Of a stretch of 64,000 nucleotides of DNA, positions 7,885-14,787 are shown in pieces; the first letter of the stretch is position 1; every line of letters begins with the position of its first letter. The stretch spans positions 1 to 64,000 of the forward strand of contig DQFX01000059.1 of the NCBI GenBank assembly GCA_003531585.1, in the 5' to 3' direction. The notes beneath the pieces were generated by a model that was given only the letters and a program-made list of their open reading frames with translations, did not search any database and was not told where the DNA came from. This DNA is from Oscillospiraceae bacterium (GTDB lineage Bacteria; Bacillota; Clostridia; Oscillospirales; Ruminococcaceae). The position numbers and the translations under genes are program-made.

Positions 7885-8898
7885 TTACCATGTTACGCGG
7901 TCGAGGCGCATGGTCGCAACGGCGTTGAGGTCAGAACCGGCGATGTGACCCGCCTTGTACTCATAATACGCCTGACAGCCTATCATTGCCGCGTTGTCGC
8001 CGCACAGGGCCAGCGGCGGGTAGTATACCTTCATGTGGTTGTAGTCCGCGCGCTGCTGGAGCATGCTCCGCAGCCCGGAATTCGCCGCAACTCCGCCTGC
8101 GAGAGCCAGCGTCTTGTAGCCGCCCTCCTTCGCCGCCGCGATGAACTTCTGCGTGAGAATATCCGCAACGGTATACTGGAAGCACGCTGCAAGGCTGTTG
8201 ACGTCGATCTCCTCGCCCTTCTGCCTGGCGTTGTGTATGAGATTTATGACCGCGGTTTTCAGCCCTGAGAAGCTGAAATCGTACGGATTTGCAGTGTGCG
8301 GGTGCGGAAGCTGGTATTTCTTACGGTCGCCGGTCTGCGCCGCCTTGTCGATGTGGACTCCGCCTGGGTAGGGATAGCCCATAGCGCGCGCCGCCTTGTC
8401 GAAGGCTTCGCCTGCGGCGTCGTCGACGGTCTGACCTATCGTTTCGAACTCCGTCCAGTCGTTGACCTTGACGATATGGCTGTGAGACCCGGAGGCCACC
8501 AGGCAGAGGTACGGAGGCTCAAGCTCCGGGTGAGCCAGGTAATTCGCCGCGATGTGCCCGCGAATGTGGTGCACCGGGATAAGCGGCTTATCCAGCGACA
8601 GCGCAAGCCCCTTCGCAAAGTTGACTCCTACCAGCAGCGCGCCGATAAGCCCCGGTGCGTAGCTTACGGCTATCGCGTCGACGTCCTGCGCTTTCATGCC
8701 CGCCTTCTGGAGCGCCTCGTCAACTACCGCGACTATGCTCTCGCAGTGGCGGCGGCTGGCTATCTCGGGGACTACGCCGCCGTACAGCTTGTGCTCCTCT
8801 ATCTGCGTTGCCACGACTGAGGAGATTATCTCCCTGCCATCGCGTATTACTGCGGCTGCGGTCTCGTCGCAGCTGCTTTCTATTGCTAAAATATCCAT
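7885..8898 (-). CDS. tsaD: tRNA N6-adenosine threonylcarbamoyltransferase TsaD
   Basis: A 337-residue Kae1/TsaD protein that, with TsaB and TsaE, transfers the threonylcarbamoyl group to A37 of ANN-decoding tRNAs. It shows the ASKHA fold motifs: N-terminal MDILAIESSCDETAAA, metal-binding His111 and His115 in HHIRGH, and C-terminal ALAGGVAANSGLR. The length is standard. It is the first gene of the tsaD-aroK-CPBP group. An AATTCGG-type repeat lies directly upstream of its start, between it and the DUF6062-like gene. TsaB and TsaE are not encoded in this window. Confidence 0.97.
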   Translation of the reverse strand: MDILAIESSCDETAAAVIRDGREIISSVVATQIEEHKLYGGVVPEIASRRHCESIVAVVDEALQKAGMKAQDVDAIAVSYAPGLIGALLVGVNFAKGLALSLDKPLIPVHHIRGHIAANYLAHPELEPPYLCLVASGSHSHIVKVNDWTEFETIGQTVDDAAGEAFDKAARAMGYPYPGGVHIDKAAQTGDRKKYQLPHPHTANPYDFSFSGLKTAVINLIHNARQKGEEIDVNSLAACFQYTVADILTQKFIAAAKEGGYKTLALAGGVAANSGLRSMLQQRADYNHMKVYYPPLALCGDNAAMIGCQAYYEYKAGHIAGSDLNAVATMRLDRVTW

Positions 8899-8917
8899 TT
8901 AAACACCCACTTATTTT

Positions 8918-9013
8918 AATTCGGAATTATGAATTCGGAATTCGGAATTTCGGTGCCGCCTTCGGCGGTTATTTTAAATCCGTCCCACAAAGCAGAACAG
9001 CTTGATTCCGGAT
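8918..9013. repeat. AATTCGGAATT-type intergenic repeat, copy A
   Basis: It begins with tandem AATTCGGAATT words. It then carries a GCCGCC-TTC-GGCGG hairpin and a CCGTCCCAC stretch, and ends with TTGATTCCGG, a partial inverse of the left end. About 40 central bases match copy C near 56.5 kb almost exactly. The right end abuts the stop codon of the DUF6062-like gene. No coding potential is seen. Confidence 0.75.
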
Positions 9014-9014
9014 T

Positions 9015-9719
9015 TTATTTAACGTCTGGTTTCCTTGAGGTTATGAACTCTATCGCGCGCTCGATGGAGCTTCTGACGTGCTCCATGTCCTCGCTGTGGA
9101 GCTTTCCGGCGTTGCGGTAGTCGAAGCTGTTGCAGAACTCGTTTACGTCGCTGTTAAGCTCCTTGATGTAGTTTTCCACAAGCTTATCGGTGGCGGCGAT
9201 GAATTCCTTCTGGTCTGCTTTCGGCAGCTTGGAGGGAACATGCGACATTATCAGGTTATAGTGCGGTATGCAGATGTATTTCTGCGTGGAATACAGATTG
9301 CGGAACTTCGCGTCCTCGCGGAACATCGTGAATACCGTTTCCAGCATGTGCTCAACGCCCCAGTCTACCTTGCTGCACACGAAGCAGGTGTTCTCTATTT
9401 CGCTGCACTTCTTTGCCTTTGCTCCCTTTGTGAAGAATATGCTTTTATTCTCGAATATCTCTCCGCGGAGCGTACCTAGGTAAGTGTTGAGCATGAGCCC
9501 CAGCGACAGGCGGTTGTTCTGCTTGAGCAGGCTGTTGAAGTGCGTATGGCAGAACCCAAGCCGGTTAGTTTCCATGCGGACGTCCGGCTCCATCATCGCG
9601 GCGCCCATTATGTACTCGCTGATATGCTGCTCGACAGTGTTACGCATGGCGCAGATGGGGCAGCCCTCCCGCGGCTCGAACACTTCGTTTATCGGTATCG
9701 TCAGAATACTTTCTCTCAT
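9015..9719 (-). CDS. DUF6062-like protein with paired Cys/His motifs
   Basis: A 234-residue soluble protein with four Cys/His clusters: CPIC (about 20-23), FCHTH (about 56-60), CFVC (about 111-114) and ICIPHY (about 149-154). This suggests two metal sites. The pattern resembles the DUF6062 family of Clostridia, whose function is unknown; that family name is from memory and moderately certain. The start is supported by AAAGGACTTACA before the ATG. It is transcribed toward tsaD, with repeat copy A between them, and shares a divergent region with the OGG-type glycosylase gene. Confidence 0.7.
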   Translation of the reverse strand: MRESILTIPINEVFEPREGCPICAMRNTVEQHISEYIMGAAMMEPDVRMETNRLGFCHTHFNSLLKQNNRLSLGLMLNTYLGTLRGEIFENKSIFFTKGAKAKKCSEIENTCFVCSKVDWGVEHMLETVFTMFREDAKFRNLYSTQKYICIPHYNLIMSHVPSKLPKADQKEFIAATDKLVENYIKELNSDVNEFCNSFDYRNAGKLHSEDMEHVRSSIERAIEFITSRKPDVK

Positions 9720-9780
9720 TGTAAGTCCTTTCCTTTTGCGTGAATAAGGTGAAAAGTCGCTGAAAATACAGCGGATACTC

Positions 9781-9809
9781 TTGAAATTATACTCCTATTG
9801 TATTATAAT
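9781..9809 (+). promoter_or_regulatory. Promoter of the OGG-type glycosylase gene
   Basis: TTGAAA and TATAAT with a 17-bp spacer, 36 bp before the ATG. Confidence 0.75.
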
Positions 9810-9844
9810 TAAGACAAATAATCAAGGGGTTTACGAAAATTTCT

Positions 9845-10657
9845 ATGAATTACACCATACAAAATAAAAATTTTGATATCCGCCGGACGTTCCTGTGCGG
9901 TCAGTGCTTTCGCTGGAGCGAGGACGAAAACGGCGCGTTTTCCGGCATTGCCGGCGGCAGAAGCCTTACTGTAACGCAGTCCGGCGATGAAGTCACCCTG
10001 CACGGCGTATCCGAGCAGGATATCCCGTTCTGGAAAAACTATTTCGACCTGGGCACGGATTATTCCGCGTACATCGAAACGCTTTCAGCGGACGAAACGC
10101 TGAAAAAAGCCTGCGAATTCTCGCCGGGTATACGCATTCTGCGGCAGGAGCCGTTCGAAACGCTCATCAGCTTTATTATCAGCCAGAACAACAATATTCC
10201 GCGAATCTCCGGGATAATCGGGCGGCTGTGCGAGAGCTTCGGAACTCCGGCGGGCGGGGGATACGCATTCCCGACGGCTCGGCAGCTTTCCGGGATAGCT
10301 CCGGAGGATCTCGCGCCGCTTCGGGCGGGATTCCGCGCGCGCTACATATGCGACGCGGTGGAGAAGGTGAACTCCGGTGCTGTTGATTTCGCGGAAATCG
10401 ACAGGCTGCCGCTCGCGGAGGCGCGGGAGCAGCTCAAGACTATAGTCGGAGTAGGCGATAAGGTCGCGGACTGCGTGCTGCTGTTCGCGTTCCATAAGCT
10501 TGACGCCTTCCCGAAGGACGTGTGGGTAAAGCGGCTAATGGCGCAGTTCTACCCCGGAGGTCTGCCGGAATGCACCCTCGGCATAGAGGGCATCGCGCAG
10601 CAGTACCTGTTCGATTACGTCCGCAACGGCGGAGGTCTGCTGGTCACGAATGACTGA
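9845..10657 (+). CDS. 8-oxoguanine DNA glycosylase (OGG family, HhH-GPD)
   Basis: A 270-residue bifunctional base-excision glycosylase/AP lyase of the OGG1/AlkA superfamily. The N-terminal OGG domain (about 1-85, with LCGQCFRW) is followed by the helix-hairpin-helix-GPD core. The HhH loop is GVGDKVADC with catalytic Lys206, and the conserved Asp is Asp225 in PKDVW. It should excise 8-oxo-G opposite C, as OGG-type enzymes do in Clostridia that use it alongside or instead of MutM. The start ATG lies 36 bp after the promoter with little Shine-Dalgarno sequence. The zinc-ribbon gene begins about 20 bp after its stop. Confidence 0.93.
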   Translation: MNYTIQNKNFDIRRTFLCGQCFRWSEDENGAFSGIAGGRSLTVTQSGDEVTLHGVSEQDIPFWKNYFDLGTDYSAYIETLSADETLKKACEFSPGIRILRQEPFETLISFIISQNNNIPRISGIIGRLCESFGTPAGGGYAFPTARQLSGIAPEDLAPLRAGFRARYICDAVEKVNSGAVDFAEIDRLPLAEAREQLKTIVGVGDKVADCVLLFAFHKLDAFPKDVWVKRLMAQFYPGGLPECTLGIEGIAQQYLFDYVRNGGGLLVTND

Positions 10658-10678
10658 TTCATGAAAGGAAGTATACAT

Positions 10679-11206
10679 ATGTTCTGTCCAAAATGCGGCA
10701 AGAAAAATGATGATAACAGCCTGTTCTGCACATGGTGCGGCGCGGGTTTCGGTTCGGTATCCACGCAGAGCCTGAGCGCCGCTCCGGCGGCTTCTGCTCC
10801 TGTGGAGGCTTCCGCGCCGCAGCCGGAGCTTCAGACGGTTTCTGCTGCGCCCATTGTATCTGCTGAGAATTCCCAGGCGGCGCAGTCAGCCGGGGAGGTA
10901 AAACCCGAACCGACCGAACAGCCCGCGTACAGCGTCCCCACGCCTGGAGTGATCCCGCAGAGCAGCGCGGAGCACACAGCCGCACAGACCTCTGCCAGCG
11001 GCGCTTTGAGTGCTCCGACGGCTCCGGACAGTGCTGCAAATTTACTGTCATTTAATAATGAAGTCCCGGTGGCTTCCGCGCAGAAGCCCGAAAAGGAGCG
11101 CCGCTATTTCACAGCCGCGCATATCGCGATATGTCTCGCCGTTACCGGAGTTATGGCGGCGGCAGCCGGAATTTTCGCCGGTCTGTATTTTTCAACGATA
11201 CTCTGA
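10679..11206 (+). CDS. Zinc-ribbon protein with one C-terminal membrane anchor
   Basis: About 175 residues. An N-terminal zinc ribbon (MFCPKCGKKN..FCTWCGAGF, about 1-25) is followed by a 115-residue Ala/Pro/Ser/Glu-rich linker and one transmembrane helix near the C-terminus (IAICLAVTGVMAAAAGIFAG). This architecture (ribbon inside, membrane anchor last) is common in Firmicutes but has no assigned function. I chose the ATG at 10679, preceded by AAAGGAAGTATACAT, rather than the ATG six codons earlier, which has no ribosome-binding site. It is co-oriented with the glycosylase gene and with a much larger zinc-ribbon protein downstream, to which its N-terminus is similar. Confidence 0.8.
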   Translation: MFCPKCGKKNDDNSLFCTWCGAGFGSVSTQSLSAAPAASAPVEASAPQPELQTVSAAPIVSAENSQAAQSAGEVKPEPTEQPAYSVPTPGVIPQSSAEHTAAQTSASGALSAPTAPDSAANLLSFNNEVPVASAQKPEKERRYFTAAHIAICLAVTGVMAAAAGIFAGLYFSTIL

Positions 11207-11229
11207 TACTACATTTCAACACGCTTTTA

Positions 11230-11266
11230 ATGCCCTGCCGGTTATGTCCGGCGGGGTGTTATTTTT
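11230..11266 (+). terminator. Rho-independent terminator
   Basis: TGCCCTGCCGG-TTATGT-CCGGCGGGG stem-loop followed by ATTTTTTGG. It separates the small zinc-ribbon gene from the large one. Confidence 0.88.
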
Positions 11267-11333
11267 TGGTATGATTATGCACAAAAACCCCGGGTTCGTA
11301 TTATTTCATTTTAACAATCTTGCGTTTTGCAAG

Positions 11334-11362
11334 TTGACTTTTTTTAGGCAGTATAGTATACT
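11334..11362 (+). promoter_or_regulatory. Promoter of the large zinc-ribbon protein gene
   Basis: TTGACT and TATACT with a 17-bp spacer. The leader is about 75 nt and ends in a GGGAGGATTACATA ribosome-binding site before the ATG at 11444. Confidence 0.8.
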
Positions 11363-11443
11363 TAATTTGGATATTTCTATCATCAAAGTCTGCGTCAGAT
11401 TTGATTACAGAGAGTATTACGATCCATTTGGGAGGATTACATA

Positions 11444-14113
11444 ATGTATTGTGAAAACTGCGGCAAGAAACTGATCCGCGGCTATCAATTCTGCATGGAG
11501 TGCGGCACGCCTGTTCCGCCGGAAGTGGAAGAAGAGGAAGAGAACGAAGATGCTCAGGCAAACGAGCAGTCTGCTAGTGAACAGCCCAGCGGGGAAATGC
11601 CGGGTATCCAGCCAATCGGTAACGAGGAGGGTACTCTTGTTTTCTGCCCGACCTGCGGCATGAGAATGCAGAAGTCCACCGACCACTGCGAAAAGTGTGG
11701 CATGAAGCTGAACGCGAATGGTTCCTCAGGGGTTCCGCTAGTCAACACCGACCCGCTCGGCGGCGAGTTCGGCGGAATTTCCGACAGCGACCTCGCCAGA
11801 ATAGACAATTTCGTCAATAACAGCGGCTTGGGCGGAGATATCAGCTACGATGTGAGCGGCGGCTCTGATGATATGGGAGGCCTCGGCGGAGGTCTTGGCG
11901 GTATCGGCGGTTTAGGCGGCGGAGATCTCAACAGTGAGATCGAAGCGCTCAACCAGCAGTTTGCCAATCTAAACGCGACCTCAAGCGATATGCCTGCAAT
12001 AAGCGCGCCTGCTCCCGAGCCTGAACCCCAGCCTGAGCCCGTTCCGCAGAAGCCGGATCTTGGCACCTTATCCCGCCGCGTCGAAGATTTCAGCATGGAA
12101 GCCGGAATGCCTGAGACCCAGTTCCTTTCAGAGAGCGGTCTGCCGGTAATAAACGGCGGTGAAATGACAGAGCCTGACGAGCCGATGCAGCTCGAGCAGA
12201 ATTACGATGATATCAATATTGACATAACCGCACCCGCTCCCACGGCGGTCGCTGAGCCGGAAGCACCTGCATACACCGAACCGGAAGCACCTGCGTACGC
12301 CGAACCGGAAGCCCCCGCGTACACCGAGCCGGAAGCACCTGCGTACACCGAGCCGGAAGCCCCCGCGTACACCGAGCCGGAAGCCCCTGCGTACACCGAG
12401 CCGGAAGCCCCTGCGTACACCGAGCCGGAAGCCCCCGCGTACACCGAGCCGGAAGCACCTGCGTACGCCGAGCCGGAAGCACCCGCGTACACTGAGCCGG
12501 AAGCACCTGCATACACTGAACCAGAATTCACACAGCCCCGCCGCCCTGAACCGGAGCCTGCTCCTGCAGCTGAAAGCTCTGAGAATGACGGAGCTGATCT
12601 CGGCAAGCTTGTTTACTGCCGCAACTGCGGTCAGGATATGTACGAGAAGGAAGCCGTCTGCAAGAACTGCGGCTCTCCGAATAAATGGAACATCAAGCCG
12701 CTCAAGAAGAATGTTTCCGGTTCAGCGGCAAAGAGCCAGAAGCAGCCGACTAAGCTGTTCGGCATATTCCCGATACCGACGGTCATCGGAGCCGCTGTGG
12801 TTGTCGTCGGAGTTATCGCGCTGATAGTTGCGACCTCCACAGCCAATAAGTCTGAGGATCTGGTGAGCCAGCCTGCAACTCCTACCACGGCTTCCACAGT
12901 GCCTGATACGCCCGTTGAAGCGGACGAAAACGCAGAGGCAAATGTGCCTGATGTACCAGACGTTTCTGACGTATCCGATGTATCGAGCGTTCCTGAGGAA
13001 GTCAACCCTATAGTTACGAACGAGAGCCAGCCGGAGCCTGCGGCTACTGAGGAAGCAGCCAAGCCCGCGACTGCGGAAGTTTCCGATGCTGAAAGCAGCA
13101 GACCCTCTGACACTTCTTCATCACCGGCAGCAACTCCTGCTGTAACCACCAGACCTAATACGTCTGTCACAACCAGACCTAATACGCCAGTTACAACCAG
13201 ACCGAATTCAGTTGCTGCAAGTCCGGCTGTTACCACCACTCCGAAGCCCGCTGTCACTGTCAGGGAACCGGCGGTTGTCTCCACAAAGCCTTCCGCGACT
13301 GTTACCAACGAGGATAAACAGCGCGAAAAGATACTTGACGCGTTCGAGGCTGTTTCCGCCGAGGTCGGAAAGCTGCACCTCTATTCTCAGGCTACCAGCT
13401 ATGCAATCGACGCAGGATTTACAAAGACAAAGTTCACCTCCGGAATGACCAGCGTGCTTTCCGGCGGCAAGAGCAATGTCTCCAGCCTGGTGAAGAACGC
13501 CAAGCCCTCCAGCAGCGAGCTTTCCAGCGCGTACTCCTCGCTCCAGAAGCTGTACGACCTGTATACCGATTACTACACCTATGTGACCGGCACCAGCGAT
13601 TCCGGCAGCAAGTATATTTCCACTGCGGATTCCAAGCTCAGCAGCTTCAACTCTGCGGCAAAGAGCGGTCTCAGCTTCAAGAGTCTCCAGACCGGAAACC
13701 AGACCAGCTCCGATAAGTCACGCCAGTATGCGGATATGCTGTCCAATGCGGCTTCTGCGGCTTCCAACGCGGCTTCTCAGTTCAACACTGTAAAGAACTC
13801 CGTTGCTGACCTCAAGAGCAGCAAGTATGAGTCGGATGTAATGGGCGTTATCTACAACGATAAGACCTCCGCCATTATGAAGGCTGCCGGCTATGCACAG
13901 GTAGTTTCCAACTACGACGAGATGATGTCCGGCGCTCCGGCGGAGTATTCCTCCGCGAAGTCCTCGCTTACAAAGGCGGCTTCCGACCTTGACGGTATGC
14001 TCGGCGTATTCATCGACGCGGCTTACAATGACCTGTCCGGCTTCAAGTCTGAGTTCAGCTCCTATAAGACTTCCGTTGACAAGGCTGTTGCCGCTGTAAA
14101 CAAGGCTGTATAA
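11444..14113 (+). CDS. Large triple-zinc-ribbon single-pass membrane protein with EPEAPAYT repeats
   Basis: An 889-residue modular protein of unknown function. In order: zinc ribbon 1 (about 2-25, YCENCG..FCMECG), zinc ribbon 2 (about 66-88, FCPTCG..CEKCG), a Gly-rich patch (GGLGGGLGGIGGLGGG), eleven exact-length EPEAPAYT/A repeats (about 271-358), zinc ribbon 3 (about 391-412, YCRNCG..CKNCG), one transmembrane helix (about 444-465), a Thr/Pro/Ser-rich stalk with TTRPNT repeats (about 470-620), and a helical, Ser/Lys-rich domain to the end. With no signal peptide, the ribbons should be cytoplasmic and the stalk plus helical domain outside, so it may connect cytoplasmic and cell-wall events. 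That role is inference. It has its own promoter and terminator. Confidence 0.8.
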   Translation: MYCENCGKKLIRGYQFCMECGTPVPPEVEEEEENEDAQANEQSASEQPSGEMPGIQPIGNEEGTLVFCPTCGMRMQKSTDHCEKCGMKLNANGSSGVPLVNTDPLGGEFGGISDSDLARIDNFVNNSGLGGDISYDVSGGSDDMGGLGGGLGGIGGLGGGDLNSEIEALNQQFANLNATSSDMPAISAPAPEPEPQPEPVPQKPDLGTLSRRVEDFSMEAGMPETQFLSESGLPVINGGEMTEPDEPMQLEQNYDDINIDITAPAPTAVAEPEAPAYTEPEAPAYAEPEAPAYTEPEAPAYTEPEAPAYTEPEAPAYTEPEAPAYTEPEAPAYTEPEAPAYAEPEAPAYTEPEAPAYTEPEFTQPRRPEPEPAPAAESSENDGADLGKLVYCRNCGQDMYEKEAVCKNCGSPNKWNIKPLKKNVSGSAAKSQKQPTKLFGIFPIPTVIGAAVVVVGVIALIVATSTANKSEDLVSQPATPTTASTVPDTPVEADENAEANVPDVPDVSDVSDVSSVPEEVNPIVTNESQPEPAATEEAAKPATAEVSDAESSRPSDTSSSPAATPAVTTRPNTSVTTRPNTPVTTRPNSVAASPAVTTTPKPAVTVREPAVVSTKPSATVTNEDKQREKILDAFEAVSAEVGKLHLYSQATSYAIDAGFTKTKFTSGMTSVLSGGKSNVSSLVKNAKPSSSELSSAYSSLQKLYDLYTDYYTYVTGTSDSGSKYISTADSKLSSFNSAAKSGLSFKSLQTGNQTSSDKSRQYADMLSNAASAASNAASQFNTVKNSVADLKSSKYESDVMGVIYNDKTSAIMKAAGYAQVVSNYDEMMSGAPAEYSSAKSSLTKAASDLDGMLGVFIDAAYNDLSGFKSEFSSYKTSVDKAVAAVNKAV
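12254..12517 (+). repeat. Eleven tandem 24-bp repeats encoding EPEAPAYT/A
   Basis: Eleven in-frame units of 24 bp, GAGCCGGAAGCNCCNGCGTA plus ACC/GCC/ACT, differ only at a few positions, mostly third codon positions plus the T/A alternation of the last residue. Recent slippage or unequal crossing-over is likely and unit number should vary between strains. The complementary strand is also open through the array, encoding a GSVYAGAS-type repeat; this is a by-product of the repeat, not a gene. Confidence 0.97.
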
Positions 14114-14146
14114 AGCTTTTCGCTAAGCGCTCACAGAGAATAACTG

Positions 14147-14180
14147 ATCCCCCGCTTTATTAGGAGCGGGGGACTTTTTT
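14147..14180 (+). terminator. Rho-independent terminator after the large zinc-ribbon gene
   Basis: TCCCCCGCT-TTATT-AGGAGCGGGGGA hairpin with a CTTTTTT tract. The T-tract runs directly into repeat copy B. Confidence 0.92.
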
Positions 14181-14265
14181 AATTCGGAATTCAGAATTCG
14201 TAATGCGGAATTATGGTGCGCGTTTCGCGCGGAATTTCAAATTGCTGCGAATTGCTTGGTTGAAT
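14181..14265. repeat. AATTCGGAATT-type intergenic repeat, copy B (right end divergent)
   Basis: It starts with tandem AATTCGGAATTC and GCGGAATTATGGTG words as in copies A and C. It continues with a GCGCG-TTT-CGCGC hairpin where the others have GCCGCC-TTC-GGCGG, and then diverges. It lies between a terminator T-tract and the converging BofC-C-like gene. Confidence 0.7.
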
Positions 14266-14284
14266 CTTCAGGATAGCCGGCTTT

Positions 14285-14602
14285 TTATTCAATATCCAGA
14301 TCCTCAAGAAGCCTGCTGACCTCCGTAAGACCTCTCAGGCGGATACCCTCTTTGAGCAGGGCAGCGTCTGCGGGGTTTACGTCGGCTATCGGGGTGGAGT
14401 ACTGCGCGATGGGCTCTGTGCCGTCGTCCGAGAAAAGCGCTACGCTTCCGTTGTATTCCCTGAGCACATAGCAGGAAAGCTGCGCCGCAGTCTGCTCGGC
14501 GGCTTCCAGGACGCTCCCGGCAGCCGAAGCAACATATGCCGCGCTGCCTCCCACAAGGGTCAGAGCTATCAGCCCTCCAGCCATTTTTCCGTAAAGTGAC
14601 AT
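14285..14602 (-). CDS. BofC C-terminal-domain-like secreted/anchored protein
   Basis: A 105-residue protein. One N-terminal hydrophobic segment (about 8-28, GGLIALTLVGGSAAYVASAAG) is a signal peptide or anchor. The remaining domain contains YVLREYNGSVALFSDDGTEP, then PIADVNPADAALLKEGI and LTEVSRLLEDLD. This pattern matches the small BofC C-terminal-type domain found in many Clostridia. In Bacillus, BofC restrains the SpoIVB protease during sporulation, but stand-alone copies like this one are uncharacterised. GGAGGGATAAT precedes the ATG. It is divergent from uvrC and isolated from other sporulation genes. Confidence 0.7.
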   Translation of the reverse strand: MSLYGKMAGGLIALTLVGGSAAYVASAAGSVLEAAEQTAAQLSCYVLREYNGSVALFSDDGTEPIAQYSTPIADVNPADAALLKEGIRLRGLTEVSRLLEDLDIE

Positions 14603-14728
14603 ATTATCCCTCCTGTGTCGTGTAAATCTGAGGCTGGTATGATTATGCCCGATTTTTCACAGCTTATCCGCCGGGAACATTTCTTTTGCAAAATTTGCGG
14701 CCTTTCTCAAAAAAATATACTCAGGCTC

Positions 14729-14757
14729 TTGTATTTCATCAAAAAAAATGGTACAAT
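14729..14757 (+). promoter_or_regulatory. Promoter of the uvrC-rsmD-coaD operon
   Basis: TTGTAT and TACAAT with a 17-bp spacer, about 30 bp before the likely GTG/TTG start of uvrC. It lies inside the upstream open part of the uvrC frame, which argues against using the far-upstream ATG. Confidence 0.8.
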
Positions 14758-14787
14758 AAAGTGTGTATAATCATCTGGGGGGCTTTA

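Noticed and set aside
12254..12517. Possible CRISPR-like array
   Set aside because: Units are contiguous with no spacers and encode a continuous peptide repeat.
12202..12606. Open frame of 134 codons on the minus strand through the EPEAPAYT repeats (GSVYAGAS-type product)
   Set aside because: It is a by-product of a 24-bp repeat that lacks stops on the other strand. No ribosome-binding site or independent content is seen.
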